From positions 2,790,001 through 2,854,000 of the forward strand of contig CBDEVI010000002.1 of the NCBI GenBank assembly GCA_965243625.1: a DNA stretch of 64,000 nucleotides, read 5' to 3'. The notes under the pieces are model-generated. The model saw only the letters and a program-made list of their open reading frames with translations, searched no databases and was not told the origin of the DNA. Numbering within the stretch: position 1 is the stretch's first letter; every line of letters begins with the position of its first letter. Source of the stretch: JAJECS01 sp965243625 (GTDB taxonomy: Bacteria > Chloroflexota > UBA11872). A program made the position numbers and the translations under genes. Positions 42,429 to 51,617 of the stretch are shown in pieces.

Positions 42429-43982
42429 CTATTTCGCGTACTCGACCGCGCGCGTTTCCCGGATGGCCGTGATCTTGATCTGTCCGGGATACTCCAGGTC
42501 TTCCTGGACGCGGTCGGCGATCTCCCGCGTCAGGCGGTGGACGCCCAACTCGTCAATCGAGCTGGGCTGCACCATCACCCGCAGTTCGCGCCCGGCCTGG
42601 ATGGCATAGCAGGACTTCACGCCGTCGAACGAGCGGGCGATCTCCTCCAGCTTCTCCAGGCGTTGCAGATAGCGTGTCACCGTCTCGCGGCGCGCCCCCG
42701 GCCGTGAGCCGGAGATTGCGTCCGCCGCGGCCACGGCGAAGGCCTCGAAGCTGCGCAACTCGACCTCGAAGTGGTGGGCCTCGGCGGCGTGCGCCACGTC
42801 TTCACGCACGCCGTGGCGGCGCAACAGCTCGCCGCCGATCAGCGCGTGCGGGCCGTCCACCTCGTGGTCGATGCCCTTGCCGATGTCGTGCACGAACCCG
42901 GCCGTCCGCGCCAGCTCGACGTCGCCGCCAACCTCGCTGGTCATGGTCGCCGCGAGCAGCGCCACCTCGACAGAGTGGCTCAGCACGTTTTGGCCGTAGC
43001 TGTGGCGGAAGCGCAAGCGTCCCATGTAGCGCAGGATCTCGGGCGGCAGCCCGGTGATCTTGGCGTCGAACGCGGCCCGCTCGCCTTCCTGGGCGATGAT
43101 TTCCGTGACCTCGGATTGGGCCTTGGCCACGGCTTCCTCGATGCGCGCCGGGTGGATGCGGCCGTCCTCGGTGAGCCGCCGCAACGCCACGCGCGCCACC
43201 TCGCGCCGCACCGGGTCGAAGGCGGAGAGCACCACGGTTTCGGGCGTGTCGTCGATGATCACGTCGACCCCGGTGGCCGCTTCCAGGGCGCGAATGTTGC
43301 GGCCCTCGCGTCCGATGATCCGGCCCTTCATGTCGTCGTTCTTGAGATCCACGACCGAGGTCGTCACTTCGGTGGTGTGGGACGCGGCGACGCGCTGCAG
43401 GGCCAGGCCCACGAGCCAGCGGGCGCGGGCTTCCGCCCGCTCCTTGGCGTCGGCCTCGACCTGGCGCACCATTTGCTCGGCGTCGGCGGACACCTCCTGC
43501 TCGATGCTGCGCACCAGCTCCTCGCGGGCCTCGTCCCGCGTCAGGCTGGCGGCGCGTTCCAGCGCCGCCAGGTGCTCCTGGCGCGCTTCTTCCTGGGCCT
43601 GCGCGTCGGCCTCGAGTTGGCGGCGCGCGGCATCATGCTCGGCCTCGCGGGCCAGCGACGCGCGCTCGCGTTCCTCAAGCGCTCCGGTGCGCGCCTCCAG
43701 TCGCTCGTCCCGCTGCTGTGCGCGCTGCTCTTGGCGCTGCATTTCGCGGCGACGGTCGGCCAGTTCGCGCTCGCCCGCTTCCCAGGCTTGGCGCGCATTT
43801 CGCGTTGTCGTCTCGATCAGGGCTCGTTGCTGGGCTTCGGCGGCCTTCAGCTCCTCCTCGACCCGCTGCGCCAGGGCGCGCATGCGCGATCCGGATAGCC
43901 AAACTTGATAGAAGTAGCCCGCCACGAGCCCCAGGGCGAGCATCGCCACGCCGGCGATGATCGCTATCAGCGGGGCAGCCAT
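42429..43982 (-). CDS. rny: Ribonuclease Y
   Basis: Membrane-anchored endoribonuclease that starts mRNA decay. 517 residues: N-terminal transmembrane helix (LIAIIAGVAMLALGLVAGYF), a long Glu/Arg/Gln-rich coiled coil to about residue 190, a KH RNA-binding domain with GRIIGREGRNIRALEAATGVD, and an HD phosphohydrolase domain with SHSVEVALLAATM and TAGFVHDIGKGID (catalytic His-Asp). Length and order match Bacillus RNase Y (~520). Monocistronic and divergent from the next gene; a 195-bp gap separates them. Confidence 0.96.
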   Translation of the reverse strand: MAAPLIAIIAGVAMLALGLVAGYFYQVWLSGSRMRALAQRVEEELKAAEAQQRALIETTTRNARQAWEAGERELADRRREMQRQEQRAQQRDERLEARTGALEERERASLAREAEHDAARRQLEADAQAQEEARQEHLAALERAASLTRDEAREELVRSIEQEVSADAEQMVRQVEADAKERAEARARWLVGLALQRVAASHTTEVTTSVVDLKNDDMKGRIIGREGRNIRALEAATGVDVIIDDTPETVVLSAFDPVRREVARVALRRLTEDGRIHPARIEEAVAKAQSEVTEIIAQEGERAAFDAKITGLPPEILRYMGRLRFRHSYGQNVLSHSVEVALLAATMTSEVGGDVELARTAGFVHDIGKGIDHEVDGPHALIGGELLRRHGVREDVAHAAEAHHFEVELRSFEAFAVAAADAISGSRPGARRETVTRYLQRLEKLEEIARSFDGVKSCYAIQAGRELRVMVQPSSIDELGVHRLTREIADRVQEDLEYPGQIKITAIRETRAVEYAK

Positions 43983-44177
43983 GGCTAGCCTCCGATAGGT
44001 TGATGGTGGGGAATGGCGTCAAAGGGTTCATGTCTGCAGGTGCTCCGCAGCCTCTCGCGGAGCTACAAGATGCTAACGGGCAATCGACTTATGCGCCACC
44101 GTGCGCCGGGGCGCCGGCGGCTCCCACCTATACTGGCCACGGCAAGGCGTGGGCGGGCGGCAGACCGGGGGTGCCAA

Positions 44178-45329
44178 ATGACTGCGACCAACGGCGCGGA
44201 GACGATGACCGGCCGCGAACGCTACGTAAACGCGCTGCTCGGCAAGCCCACCGACGTGATCGCCGTGGGCAGTCCCACCTCCCTGGCCACCTACGAGCAG
44301 ATGCGCCTGCTCGGCATCGAGTGGCCCGAGGCCCATTACTCCGCCGAAGCCGTGGCGCTGCTCGCCGAACGCAGCTACACCGATCTCGGCTTCGACACCA
44401 TCGCCCCCTATTTCTGCATCATCATGGGCGCGGCCGCCCTCGGCGCAACGATCGACTGGGGCTCGGACCCCTGGGAGTTCGACAAATCCAGCGGCAAGAT
44501 CATCACCGGCCCCCGCATGCCGGCGGTGAAGCCGCCGCCCCCTTGGGTCACCCCCGACGACATCGTGATTCCCGATGACTTCCTGGAGCGCCGCGAGTCG
44601 CGCGCCATCATCGACGCGATCAAGATCCTCCGCGCCGACCATCCGGATGCCGGCATCGTCGGCAAGGTCATGGGCCCGTGGACGCTGGCCTATCACATGT
44701 TCGGGCCGCAGGAATTTCTCATCAACGTGATTCTCGACCCGGACTACGTGCACCAGGTGCTCGACAGGCTGCGCCACGTGTCGGTCATGTTCGCCAACGC
44801 GCAGCTCGAGGCCGGCGCCGACGTGATCACGCTGGCCGACCACTCCACCGGCGACCTGGTGCGCGCCGAGACCTACCGCGACTTTCTGCTGCCGGTGCAC
44901 CAGAAGATCACCCCCTTGATCGAGGGGCCGGTGATTCTCCACTGCTGCGGCAAGACCATCGACCGCATGCCCTACATCACCGAAGCCGGGTTCGAGGCCT
45001 TCCACTTCGCCACCGAAAACAATCCCCACGAGGCCAAGAAGACCGTCGGCGACTACAAGCTGGTGGGCAACGCGAGCAATTTCATCACCCTGCTGTCAGG
45101 CCGTCCCGAAGACGTGGCGGTGGAGATCGACGACCTGCTGGCCGCCGGGGTCGACATCATCGCGCCCGAGTGCGCCGTGCCGCCCCAGGTGTCCGACGCC
45201 AACTTGCGCGCGGTCGTCCAGGCCGCTCGGGGCCAGTTCGAGCCCGACCCCGCCGTAACCGACGCGGAGAACCTGGCCGACGGCTACCGCGCGCAGGTCG
45301 CCGCGCAGAGTGGCGCGCTGCCGAGCTAG
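44178..45329 (+). CDS. Uroporphyrinogen decarboxylase-family protein (MtaA/MtbA-like methyltransferase)
   Basis: 383 residues from ATG 44178. The barrel resembles UroD, but it carries the zinc-ligand set of cobamide-dependent methyltransferases: ILHCCGKT (His-x-Cys) and, about 75 residues later, APECAVPP (Cys). A heme-pathway UroD would instead have the N-terminal RxPVWxMRQAG motif, absent here. It therefore probably moves a methyl group between a corrinoid protein and a thiol or folate. No corrinoid-binding partner is adjacent. The gene stands alone. Confidence 0.83.
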   Translation: MTATNGAETMTGRERYVNALLGKPTDVIAVGSPTSLATYEQMRLLGIEWPEAHYSAEAVALLAERSYTDLGFDTIAPYFCIIMGAAALGATIDWGSDPWEFDKSSGKIITGPRMPAVKPPPPWVTPDDIVIPDDFLERRESRAIIDAIKILRADHPDAGIVGKVMGPWTLAYHMFGPQEFLINVILDPDYVHQVLDRLRHVSVMFANAQLEAGADVITLADHSTGDLVRAETYRDFLLPVHQKITPLIEGPVILHCCGKTIDRMPYITEAGFEAFHFATENNPHEAKKTVGDYKLVGNASNFITLLSGRPEDVAVEIDDLLAAGVDIIAPECAVPPQVSDANLRAVVQAARGQFEPDPAVTDAENLADGYRAQVAAQSGALPS

Positions 45330-45384
45330 GCGCACGCCCGGCGGCGCTGCCGCCGGGCTCGCTCGCGGTCTCGGACGCTGACTC

Positions 45385-46617
45385 GTGGCCGGCGACCGCG
45401 ACGATTCGCAAGACCACGTCGAGCGCTGGCGAGGACTGCGCGGCATTCCGGTCGAGGCGGCCTTCTTGCACGCCTATCGCAGCGCCGGGGCGGCCCGCGA
45501 GCTTGGCTATCCCCTGACCCCGGGAGTGTTTCTCGGCGACACGCTGTTTCAATATTTCACCCACGGCCGCCTGGAAGCGCCCGGACGCTCGACGCCATGG
45601 CCCGTCGGCGTGCCGCGGCGCACGAACTTGGGCGAACACCTGGCCCGCGCGCTGGCCGGTGCGGACGCCGCGCCCGAGTCGGTGGGCGTCTTCGAGGCCG
45701 CGCTGCAGACGCCCGAGCTCCGCGACCGCGCGGGCGCCAGCGTGGGCGCGCCGATCACCTGGCGCGGCGCGCCGACCCAGCTGTTTCAGCGCGAGGTCGT
45801 GAGACTTATGCCGGTGTCGCCCGGAACCCGGCGACCGGTGCGCGGCAATCTTGGCGAGCTGTACGTCGGACTCACCGTTGACGAGCGCGCCCGCGGCGAA
45901 GGGGAACCGTCGCCCATCGACCGACCGGTGGTTTCAACGCCCGAACCGGTGGTCGCGCCCGTGCTCACCTATCACCACACGCGCGGCGCGGACGCCTTCC
46001 GCGAACACCTCACCGCCCTGCTCGACGAGGGCCTGGAGCCGGTCGCCTTCGACCAGTTGATCGCGGCCATCGAGGGATGGGCCACGCTGCCGCCGCGCGC
46101 GTTCGCCCTCACCTTCGACGACGGCTGGTTGGGCCAGTATCACGACGCGCTGCCGGTCCTCCTCGAGCTTCGCGTCCCCGCCACGTTCTTCGTCCTGCCG
46201 GGATTCGACCGCCATGGGCAGGGCCACATGACTATCGACCAGATTCGCGACGTGCGCGCCGCCGGCATGACCGTGGGCTCGCACACGCTGAACCACGCCA
46301 GGTTGCCGTCCCTGATCAGGCAAAACCTGGGCGCGGCGCAGGCGGAGGTGGTGCTGTCGCGGGCCGATCTCGAGCGGGACGTCGACGGCGTCGACTACTT
46401 CGCCTATCCGAATGGACTGTATGACGACGACGTGATCCAGCTCGTGCGCGACTCCGGCTACCGCGCAGCGGTCACTACCGTGTCCGGCATGGCGCATTCG
46501 CTGAACCGCCGCTTCGAGCTGCGCCGCGTGGCCGCGGATACGTGGGGGACGTTGGCGGCGACGCGCCGCGCCATCCGCCAGGCGGCCGCCAACGACGGAG
46601 TCGAGTCGCCGATCTGA
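45385..46617 (+). CDS. Polysaccharide deacetylase-family protein
   Basis: 410 residues from GTG 45385. The C-terminal ~220 residues are a NodB-homology domain: LTYHH, ALTFDDGW (metal Asp-Asp), GSHTLNHARL (H-x4-H metal ligands) and YFAYPNG, ending in a VTTVSG/RRVAADTW segment. The first ~190 residues (FLHAYRSAGAARELGYPLTP, GVFLGDTLFQYFTHGRLE) look like a repeat seen in bacterial surface proteins that recognise a hydrophobic core, not a named domain here. No signal peptide is found, which is odd for a cell-wall enzyme. Ends 66 bp before recF. Confidence 0.85.
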   Translation: MAGDRDDSQDHVERWRGLRGIPVEAAFLHAYRSAGAARELGYPLTPGVFLGDTLFQYFTHGRLEAPGRSTPWPVGVPRRTNLGEHLARALAGADAAPESVGVFEAALQTPELRDRAGASVGAPITWRGAPTQLFQREVVRLMPVSPGTRRPVRGNLGELYVGLTVDERARGEGEPSPIDRPVVSTPEPVVAPVLTYHHTRGADAFREHLTALLDEGLEPVAFDQLIAAIEGWATLPPRAFALTFDDGWLGQYHDALPVLLELRVPATFFVLPGFDRHGQGHMTIDQIRDVRAAGMTVGSHTLNHARLPSLIRQNLGAAQAEVVLSRADLERDVDGVDYFAYPNGLYDDDVIQLVRDSGYRAAVTTVSGMAHSLNRRFELRRVAADTWGTLAATRRAIRQAAANDGVESPI

Positions 46618-46683
46618 TTTGCGTGAAGGGTGGACAATCGCGCAACCGGTTCTCCACGGCGCAGCTTGCCGCTCCCCCGACTC

Positions 46684-47811
46684 ATGCATGTCGTCACGCT
46701 GAATTTGCTCAACTTTCGCAACTACGCCCGGCTTGATCTCGAGTTGCCGGTCGGCCCGCTCGTGGTGCAAGGGGGCAACGCCCAGGGCAAGAGCAATTTG
46801 CTGGACGCGGTGCACATCCTGGCGACCGGCCGCAGTATGCGCGGCGGGCCCGAAGCCGCCTGGATCAACGTGGACGCGCCCGACGAGGCGCATTTCGCAC
46901 GAATCCGGGCGCAGGTCCAGGCGGCGTCCGGGGAGGAGGACCTGGAGCTCGTGGTCGCTCGGACGAGCGCCGGGGGAGGCGTGCGACGCCGGGTGCGCAT
47001 CGGCGGCGCCGCGCGGCGCCTGGCCGATCTGCCGGGCCGCCTGCAAGCCGTCAGCTTTGCGCCGGCGGACTTGACGCTGCTCACCGGGCCGCCGCGCGAG
47101 CGGCGGCGGTGGCTGGATATGGCGCTGGCGCAGCTCGACCGCGACTACGTGGCGGCGCTGGCGGACTACGACGTCGTGCTCACGCGGCGGAACGCGCTCC
47201 TGCGCCGCATTCGCGCCGGGCAGGGCCGGCCATCGGAGTTGGACTTCTGGGACGCGCGTCTCGCCCCGCTTGCGGTGCGGGTCGTCCAGCGGCGGCAAGG
47301 CTTCGTGCAAGCCATGCAACCGCTGCTCGCGGCGGAGTATGCGCAGATTACCGACGATTCAACCCTGGCCGTCAGCTACGCCGCCACGGCGACGGCCGCC
47401 GATCCCGCGGAGCATGTGGAGGCCCTGCGCCGGGCGCGGACGGGCGACGTCGAGCGAGGGGTGACCAGCCTGGGACCGCATCGCGACGACCTCGCGCTCC
47501 ACCTCGGCGCGCACCCGCTGGCCAGCTTCGGCTCGCGCGGCCAGCTACGCTTGGCCGGGGTGGCACTCAAGTTGGCCCAATTCGAGCTTGCCCAGCGCCG
47601 GACCGGTGAACAGCCGGTGCTGCTGCTCGACGACGTGGCGGCCGAGCTGGACCCGCACCACCGGCGCCTGCTGCTGGAACGCCTCACACCCTCGGCCCAG
47701 ACCATCGTCACCACCGCCGATCCGGCCGGGCTGGACGCGCCGCTGCTCGACCGCGCGACGCAACTGGTCGTCGAACGCGGTTGCATTCGAGCCCCGCATG
47801 CCCCGGCGTAG
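46684..47811 (+). CDS. recF: DNA replication and repair protein RecF
   Basis: ABC-type ATPase that loads RecA at gapped DNA with RecO and RecR. Seen: LNLLNFRNYARLDLEL at the N-terminus, Walker A GGNAQGKSNLLDAV (residues ~34-47), the Q-loop neighbourhood DLTLLTGPPRERRRWLDMAL, signature FGSRGQLRLAGVALKLAQ and Walker B VLLLDDVAAELDPHHR. 375 residues, normal. Start ATG 46684 begins with the conserved strand. The start codon of the DciA-like gene lies inside its 3' end (14-bp overlap). Confidence 0.94.
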   Translation: MHVVTLNLLNFRNYARLDLELPVGPLVVQGGNAQGKSNLLDAVHILATGRSMRGGPEAAWINVDAPDEAHFARIRAQVQAASGEEDLELVVARTSAGGGVRRRVRIGGAARRLADLPGRLQAVSFAPADLTLLTGPPRERRRWLDMALAQLDRDYVAALADYDVVLTRRNALLRRIRAGQGRPSELDFWDARLAPLAVRVVQRRQGFVQAMQPLLAAEYAQITDDSTLAVSYAATATAADPAEHVEALRRARTGDVERGVTSLGPHRDDLALHLGAHPLASFGSRGQLRLAGVALKLAQFELAQRRTGEQPVLLLDDVAAELDPHHRRLLLERLTPSAQTIVTTADPAGLDAPLLDRATQLVVERGCIRAPHAPA

Positions 47812-48136
47812 ATCGGGCCAGGCCCGACCCCTAGCCGATCTGCTGGCCGAGCTCGGCGAGCGCTCCGATATGCGCTACGGCCGCCGCCGACTCGACACTA
47901 CCCAAGCGATCGAAGGCGCCCTGCAGGCCGTCCTGGGCGACGACGCGGCCGCCCGCTGCCAGCCGGCCGGGTACGTGGGGACGACCGCGATTCTGGCCTG
48001 CCGATCGAACGCGTCCGCCCAGATCGTGGCGATGTACCTGCCCCAGATCATGGACGACATGCGCCGCCGCGTGGCCCACGCCGACGTGCAGGAGTTGCGG
48101 TTGACCGTGGCGCCCGAGTACTGGGCCGCGGTCTAG
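47798..48136 (+). CDS. DUF721 / DciA-like protein
   Basis: 112 residues: PLADLLAELGERSDMRYGRRRLDTTQAIEGALQAVLGDDAAARCQPAGYVGTTAILACRSNASAQIVAMYLPQIMDDMRRR, the small DUF721 fold (helix, then a KH-like module). DciA is the helicase operator that helps load DnaB in most bacteria and typically follows recF, as here. Start MPRRRSG at 47798 within the recF end. The longer open frame upstream is a shadow of recF. Confidence 0.75.
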   Translation: MPRRRSGQARPLADLLAELGERSDMRYGRRRLDTTQAIEGALQAVLGDDAAARCQPAGYVGTTAILACRSNASAQIVAMYLPQIMDDMRRRVAHADVQELRLTVAPEYWAAV

Positions 48137-48171
48137 TGAAGCTCTGAATGAACCCCGAAGCGCGCCACAAG

Positions 48172-48230
48172 CCGTTCGTGGTGAGCCTGTCGAACCATGA
48201 ACGGCCCTTCGACAAGCTCAGGGCGAACGG
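48172..48230. repeat. R3 palindromic element
   Basis: CCGTTCGTGGTGAGCCTGTC ... GGGCGAACGG with an internal second hairpin (GTTCG...CGAAC, ATGAACGG). Full-length copy in the gap between the DciA-like gene and leuB. Confidence 0.85.
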
Positions 48231-48338
48231 ACCGGGATCGAATCGATGGGCCTCTAAAGAGCATTCCTGGGCCATCGACCGCCGCCAAGTATCCTAAGGC
48301 GCGCGCCCGCCCGTGCGGGCGAATGGGGACTGGCTTGC

Positions 48339-49394
48339 ATGCACAACATCGCACTGATTCCGGGTGACGGCACTGGGCCGGAGGTCACCGCCGAGGCACT
48401 GAAGGTGCTGGAGGCCGCCGCCCAGGTTGGCGGCTTCACCTACGACACCACCACCCTCGACTTCGGCGGCGAGCGCTATCTGCGTACCGGCGAAACGTTG
48501 CCTGACGGCGCCATCGACGACCTGCGGCAGTTCGACGCCATCTTTCTTGGCGCCATCGGTCACCCCGAGGTGCTGCCCGGCATTCTCGAGAAGAACATCC
48601 TGCTGCGGATTCGATTCGAGCTCGACCAATACATCAACCTGCGGCCGGTGAAGCTCTACCCCAACGTGGAGACGCCGCTCGCGGGCAAGGGCCCCGAGGA
48701 CATCGACTTCATCATCGTGCGCGAGAACACCGAAGGGATTTACACCGGCATGGGCGGCGTGCAGTACGCCGGCACGCCCAACGAGGTTTCCACGCAGATT
48801 CACTGCACCACCTATCACGGCGCGTCGCGCTGCGTGCGCTACGCCTTTGAGCTCACCCGCGCCCGCGCGCGAACCAACCAGCTGCACCTGGTGGCGAAAA
48901 CCAACGTGCTGACCTACGTGCACGGCACGTGGTGGCGCGCCTTCAACGAGATCGGCGACGCCGACTTCCCCGAAATCACGCGCGACTACGCGCACGTGGA
49001 CGCCGCCACGATGTGGATGGTCAAGAACCCCGAGTGGTTCGACGTCGTCGTCACCGAGAACCTGTTTGGCGACATCATCACGGACCTGGGCGCGATGATT
49101 CAGGGCGGCATGGGCATTGCCGCCGGCGGCAACGTGAATCCCGAGGGCGTCTCGATGTTCGAGCCCATCGGCGGCTCCGCGCCCAAGTACACCGGACAGG
49201 GCGTCATCAACCCGCTGGCGGCGATCAACGCGATGCAGATGCTGCTGACCGACATCGGCGAGCATGCGGCCGCTCAGCGCGTCGAGTCCGCCGTCGTCAA
49301 GGCGCTGGAGAGCGGCCGCTTCGAATCCATGAGCGCCGGCCGCATGGGTATGTCCACTTCGGAAGCCGGGGATTTCGTCGCGAGTCTCGTCTAG
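48339..49394 (+). CDS. leuB: 3-isopropylmalate dehydrogenase (LeuB family)
   Basis: NAD-dependent beta-decarboxylating dehydrogenase. IALIPGDGTGPEVTAEALKVLE at the start, FLGAIGHPEVLPGILEKNILLRIRFELDQYINLRPVKL (substrate loop with Leu-x5-Leu as in LeuB of actinobacteria), VRENTEGIYTG, the catalytic Lys in VAKTNVLTY, and VTENLFGDIITDLGAMIQGGMG plus GSAPKYTGQG for NAD binding. 351 residues. The same scaffold serves tartrate or homoisocitrate dehydrogenases, so leuB is the best rather than the only reading. leuA, leuC and leuD are not adjacent. Confidence 0.88.
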   Translation: MHNIALIPGDGTGPEVTAEALKVLEAAAQVGGFTYDTTTLDFGGERYLRTGETLPDGAIDDLRQFDAIFLGAIGHPEVLPGILEKNILLRIRFELDQYINLRPVKLYPNVETPLAGKGPEDIDFIIVRENTEGIYTGMGGVQYAGTPNEVSTQIHCTTYHGASRCVRYAFELTRARARTNQLHLVAKTNVLTYVHGTWWRAFNEIGDADFPEITRDYAHVDAATMWMVKNPEWFDVVVTENLFGDIITDLGAMIQGGMGIAAGGNVNPEGVSMFEPIGGSAPKYTGQGVINPLAAINAMQMLLTDIGEHAAAQRVESAVVKALESGRFESMSAGRMGMSTSEAGDFVASLV

Positions 49395-49485
49395 CCGGTT
49401 CAACGTCCGCCGCACGGCCGCGCCTCGCGGCGATTTCGGGCGCGGCCGCGGACCGAGCCGGGTCCGGGGCATCGAACGTTCCGGG

Positions 49486-50562
49486 ATGCGAAGGCGGGCC
49501 GCCGCACGGATGGCCGGTGATATACTGCGGCGCCTTCGGCAGCGGGCGCATTCACCCGCTCAACCATCCGAGGACGCCCTCATCGCTTCGTCCAACGGCT
49601 CGCTAGCCGGCCTCAGTCAGGAACGCCTGCTGTGGATGTACCGCACCATGCGCCGCATCCGCCGCTTCGAGGAAGCCGCCGAGGTCGCCTACCGCGCGGC
49701 CAAGATGCGCGGCGCGCTGCACTTCTACATCGGTGAGGAAGCCACGGCCACCGGCGTCTGCGCCGCGCTGAACGAGGGCGACTTCATCACCAGCACCCAC
49801 CGTGGCCACGGGCACTGCATCGCCAAGGGCGCGCGCCTGGACAAGATGATGGCCGAGCTTTACGGCCGCACCACCGGCTACTGCGGCGGCAAGGGCGGCT
49901 CGATGCACATCGCCGACGTCGCCAGCGGCAACCTGGGCGCCAACGGCATCGTCGGCGCGGGCGTGCCCATCGCCGTGGGCGCCGCGCTGGGATCCAAGCT
50001 GCGCAACGACGGCAAGGTCACGGTCTGCTTCTTTGGCGACGCCGCCGGACCCACCGGCGCCTTCCACGAAGGCGTGAACATGGGTTCGGTGCTCAACGTG
50101 CCGGTGGTCTTCGTGTGCGAGAACAACCAGTACGGCATGGCGACCCACACCGAGTACGCCAACGCGGCGCCGGTCGGCGACCGCGGCCCGGCCTACGGCA
50201 TGCCGAGCGAGCGCATCGACGGCAACGACGTGTTTCAGGTCTACGAGCGAGCCAAGGTCGCCATCGACCGTGCCCGCGACGGCGAAGGCCCGACGCTGAT
50301 CGAGGCCATCACCTACCGCCAGAAGGGCCACACGATCCACGACTCGAAGGGCTACCGCGACGAGGAAGAGATCGCCAAGTGGATCGCCCAGGATCCCATC
50401 GAGCGCTTCAAGCGGGCGGTCCTCGAGGCCAAGGCCCTGACGGAAGACGAAATGCAAGCAATCGACGCCGAAGTCGAGGAAGCCATCACGCAGGCCGAGG
50501 AGTTCGCCGAGGCCAGCCCCTGGCCCACGCTGGACGCCATCGAGCAGGACGTGTACGTCTAG
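49486..50562 (+). CDS. Pyruvate/acetoin dehydrogenase E1 component, alpha subunit
   Basis: Thiamine-pyrophosphate subunit of a 2-oxoacid (pyruvate or acetoin) dehydrogenase. Seen: LLWMYRTMRRIRRFEE, GQEA-equivalent IGEEATATGVC, HRGHGHCIAKG, GGKGGSMHIAD, and the ThDP motif FFGDAAGPTGAFHEGVNMGSVLNVPVVFVCENNQYG (G-D-x26-N-N). 358 residues from ATG 49486, though the first ~25 residues look weakly coding and an AT-rich TATACT lies at 49521-49526; the true start may be closer to residue 35. E1-beta follows after 2 bp. Confidence 0.9.
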   Translation: MRRRAAARMAGDILRRLRQRAHSPAQPSEDALIASSNGSLAGLSQERLLWMYRTMRRIRRFEEAAEVAYRAAKMRGALHFYIGEEATATGVCAALNEGDFITSTHRGHGHCIAKGARLDKMMAELYGRTTGYCGGKGGSMHIADVASGNLGANGIVGAGVPIAVGAALGSKLRNDGKVTVCFFGDAAGPTGAFHEGVNMGSVLNVPVVFVCENNQYGMATHTEYANAAPVGDRGPAYGMPSERIDGNDVFQVYERAKVAIDRARDGEGPTLIEAITYRQKGHTIHDSKGYRDEEEIAKWIAQDPIERFKRAVLEAKALTEDEMQAIDAEVEEAITQAEEFAEASPWPTLDAIEQDVYV

Positions 50563-50564
50563 CC

Positions 50565-51590
50565 ATGGCCGTCGCAAGCGCACCCGGCGCCCCGGCCGAA
50601 GCCGCCACGCGCCAGATCTTCATGAGCCAGGCGCTGCACGAAGCCCTGGACGAAGAGATGGCTCGCGACCCCAACGTCTTCGTCATGGGCGAGGAAGTCG
50701 GCATCTGGGGCGGGGCCTACAACGTCACCGCCGGCCTGCTGGAAAAGTGGGGCGAGGCGCGCATCATCGACACGCCCATCTCCGAGGCGGCCATCGGCGG
50801 GGCGGCGGTTGGCGCCGCCGTCACCGGCTGCCGGCCCGTGGCCGAGTTCATGTACTCGGACTTCATGGGCATCGCCATGGACCAGATCGTCAACCAGGCT
50901 GCCAAGAACCGCTATATGTTCGGCGGCGCCGCCAAGCTGCCCATCACCTACCGCGCGCCGTTTGGCGCCGGCACCGGCAACGCGGCGCAGCACACCCAGA
51001 GCCTCGAAGCCTGGTTCGCCCATGTGCCCGGCCTCAAGGTGGTCACCTGCTCGTCGCCCCACGACGCCAAGGGCCTGTTGAAGTCGTCCATCCGCGAGGA
51101 CAACGTGGTCATATTCTTCGAGCACAAGGCCATCTACTCCATGCGCGGCCCAGTGCCCGAGGATGAATACACCATTCCGCTGGGCATGGCCGACGTGAAG
51201 CGCGAGGGCAGCGACGTCAGCGTCGTGACCTACGCCCGCCAGGTGCACTACGCGCTGGAAGCGGCCGAGCAGCTGGCCGGCGAAGGCATCGACGTGGAAG
51301 TCGTCGACGTCCGCACGCTCTATCCGCTCGACGTGGACACCATCCTGGCCTCCGTCCACAAGACGAATCACGCCGTCGTGGTCTACGAGGCGGCGCGCTT
51401 CGGCGGCTTTGGCGCCGAGATCGCGTCCCAGATCCAGGAGCATGGCTTCGACGACCTGGACGCGCCCGTGCTGCGCGTGGCCGGGTCGCATTCCCCGATT
51501 CCGTTCTCGGAGCCGCTCGAGAAGGGCGCCATCCCCGACCCGGAGCGGATCGCCGCGGCCATTCGGGAGTCGCTGCAAGGCTCCCGCTAG
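50565..51590 (+). CDS. Pyruvate/acetoin dehydrogenase E1 component, beta subunit
   Basis: Partner of E1-alpha. 341 residues: IFMSQALHEALDEEMARDPNVFVMGEEVGIWGGAYNVTAGLLEKWGEARIIDTPISEAAIGG (ThDP-pyrimidine site with conserved Glu), YSDFMGIAMDQIVNQAAKNRYMFGG, PFGAGTGNAAQHTQSLEAWF and the C-terminal transketolase domain VVTYARQVHYALEAAEQL, EVVDVRTLYPLD. Starts 3 bp after the alpha stop and is followed 27 bp later by E2. Confidence 0.94.
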   Translation: MAVASAPGAPAEAATRQIFMSQALHEALDEEMARDPNVFVMGEEVGIWGGAYNVTAGLLEKWGEARIIDTPISEAAIGGAAVGAAVTGCRPVAEFMYSDFMGIAMDQIVNQAAKNRYMFGGAAKLPITYRAPFGAGTGNAAQHTQSLEAWFAHVPGLKVVTCSSPHDAKGLLKSSIREDNVVIFFEHKAIYSMRGPVPEDEYTIPLGMADVKREGSDVSVVTYARQVHYALEAAEQLAGEGIDVEVVDVRTLYPLDVDTILASVHKTNHAVVVYEAARFGGFGAEIASQIQEHGFDDLDAPVLRVAGSHSPIPFSEPLEKGAIPDPERIAAAIRESLQGSR

Positions 51591-51617
51591 CCCCAGCCTC
51601 AACGAAAGGACCCATCC

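Noticed and set aside
44178..45329. Assignment as heme-pathway hemE
   Set aside because: The HxC...C zinc ligands fit MtaA/MtbA-type methyltransferases, and the N-terminal uroporphyrinogen decarboxylase motif is missing.
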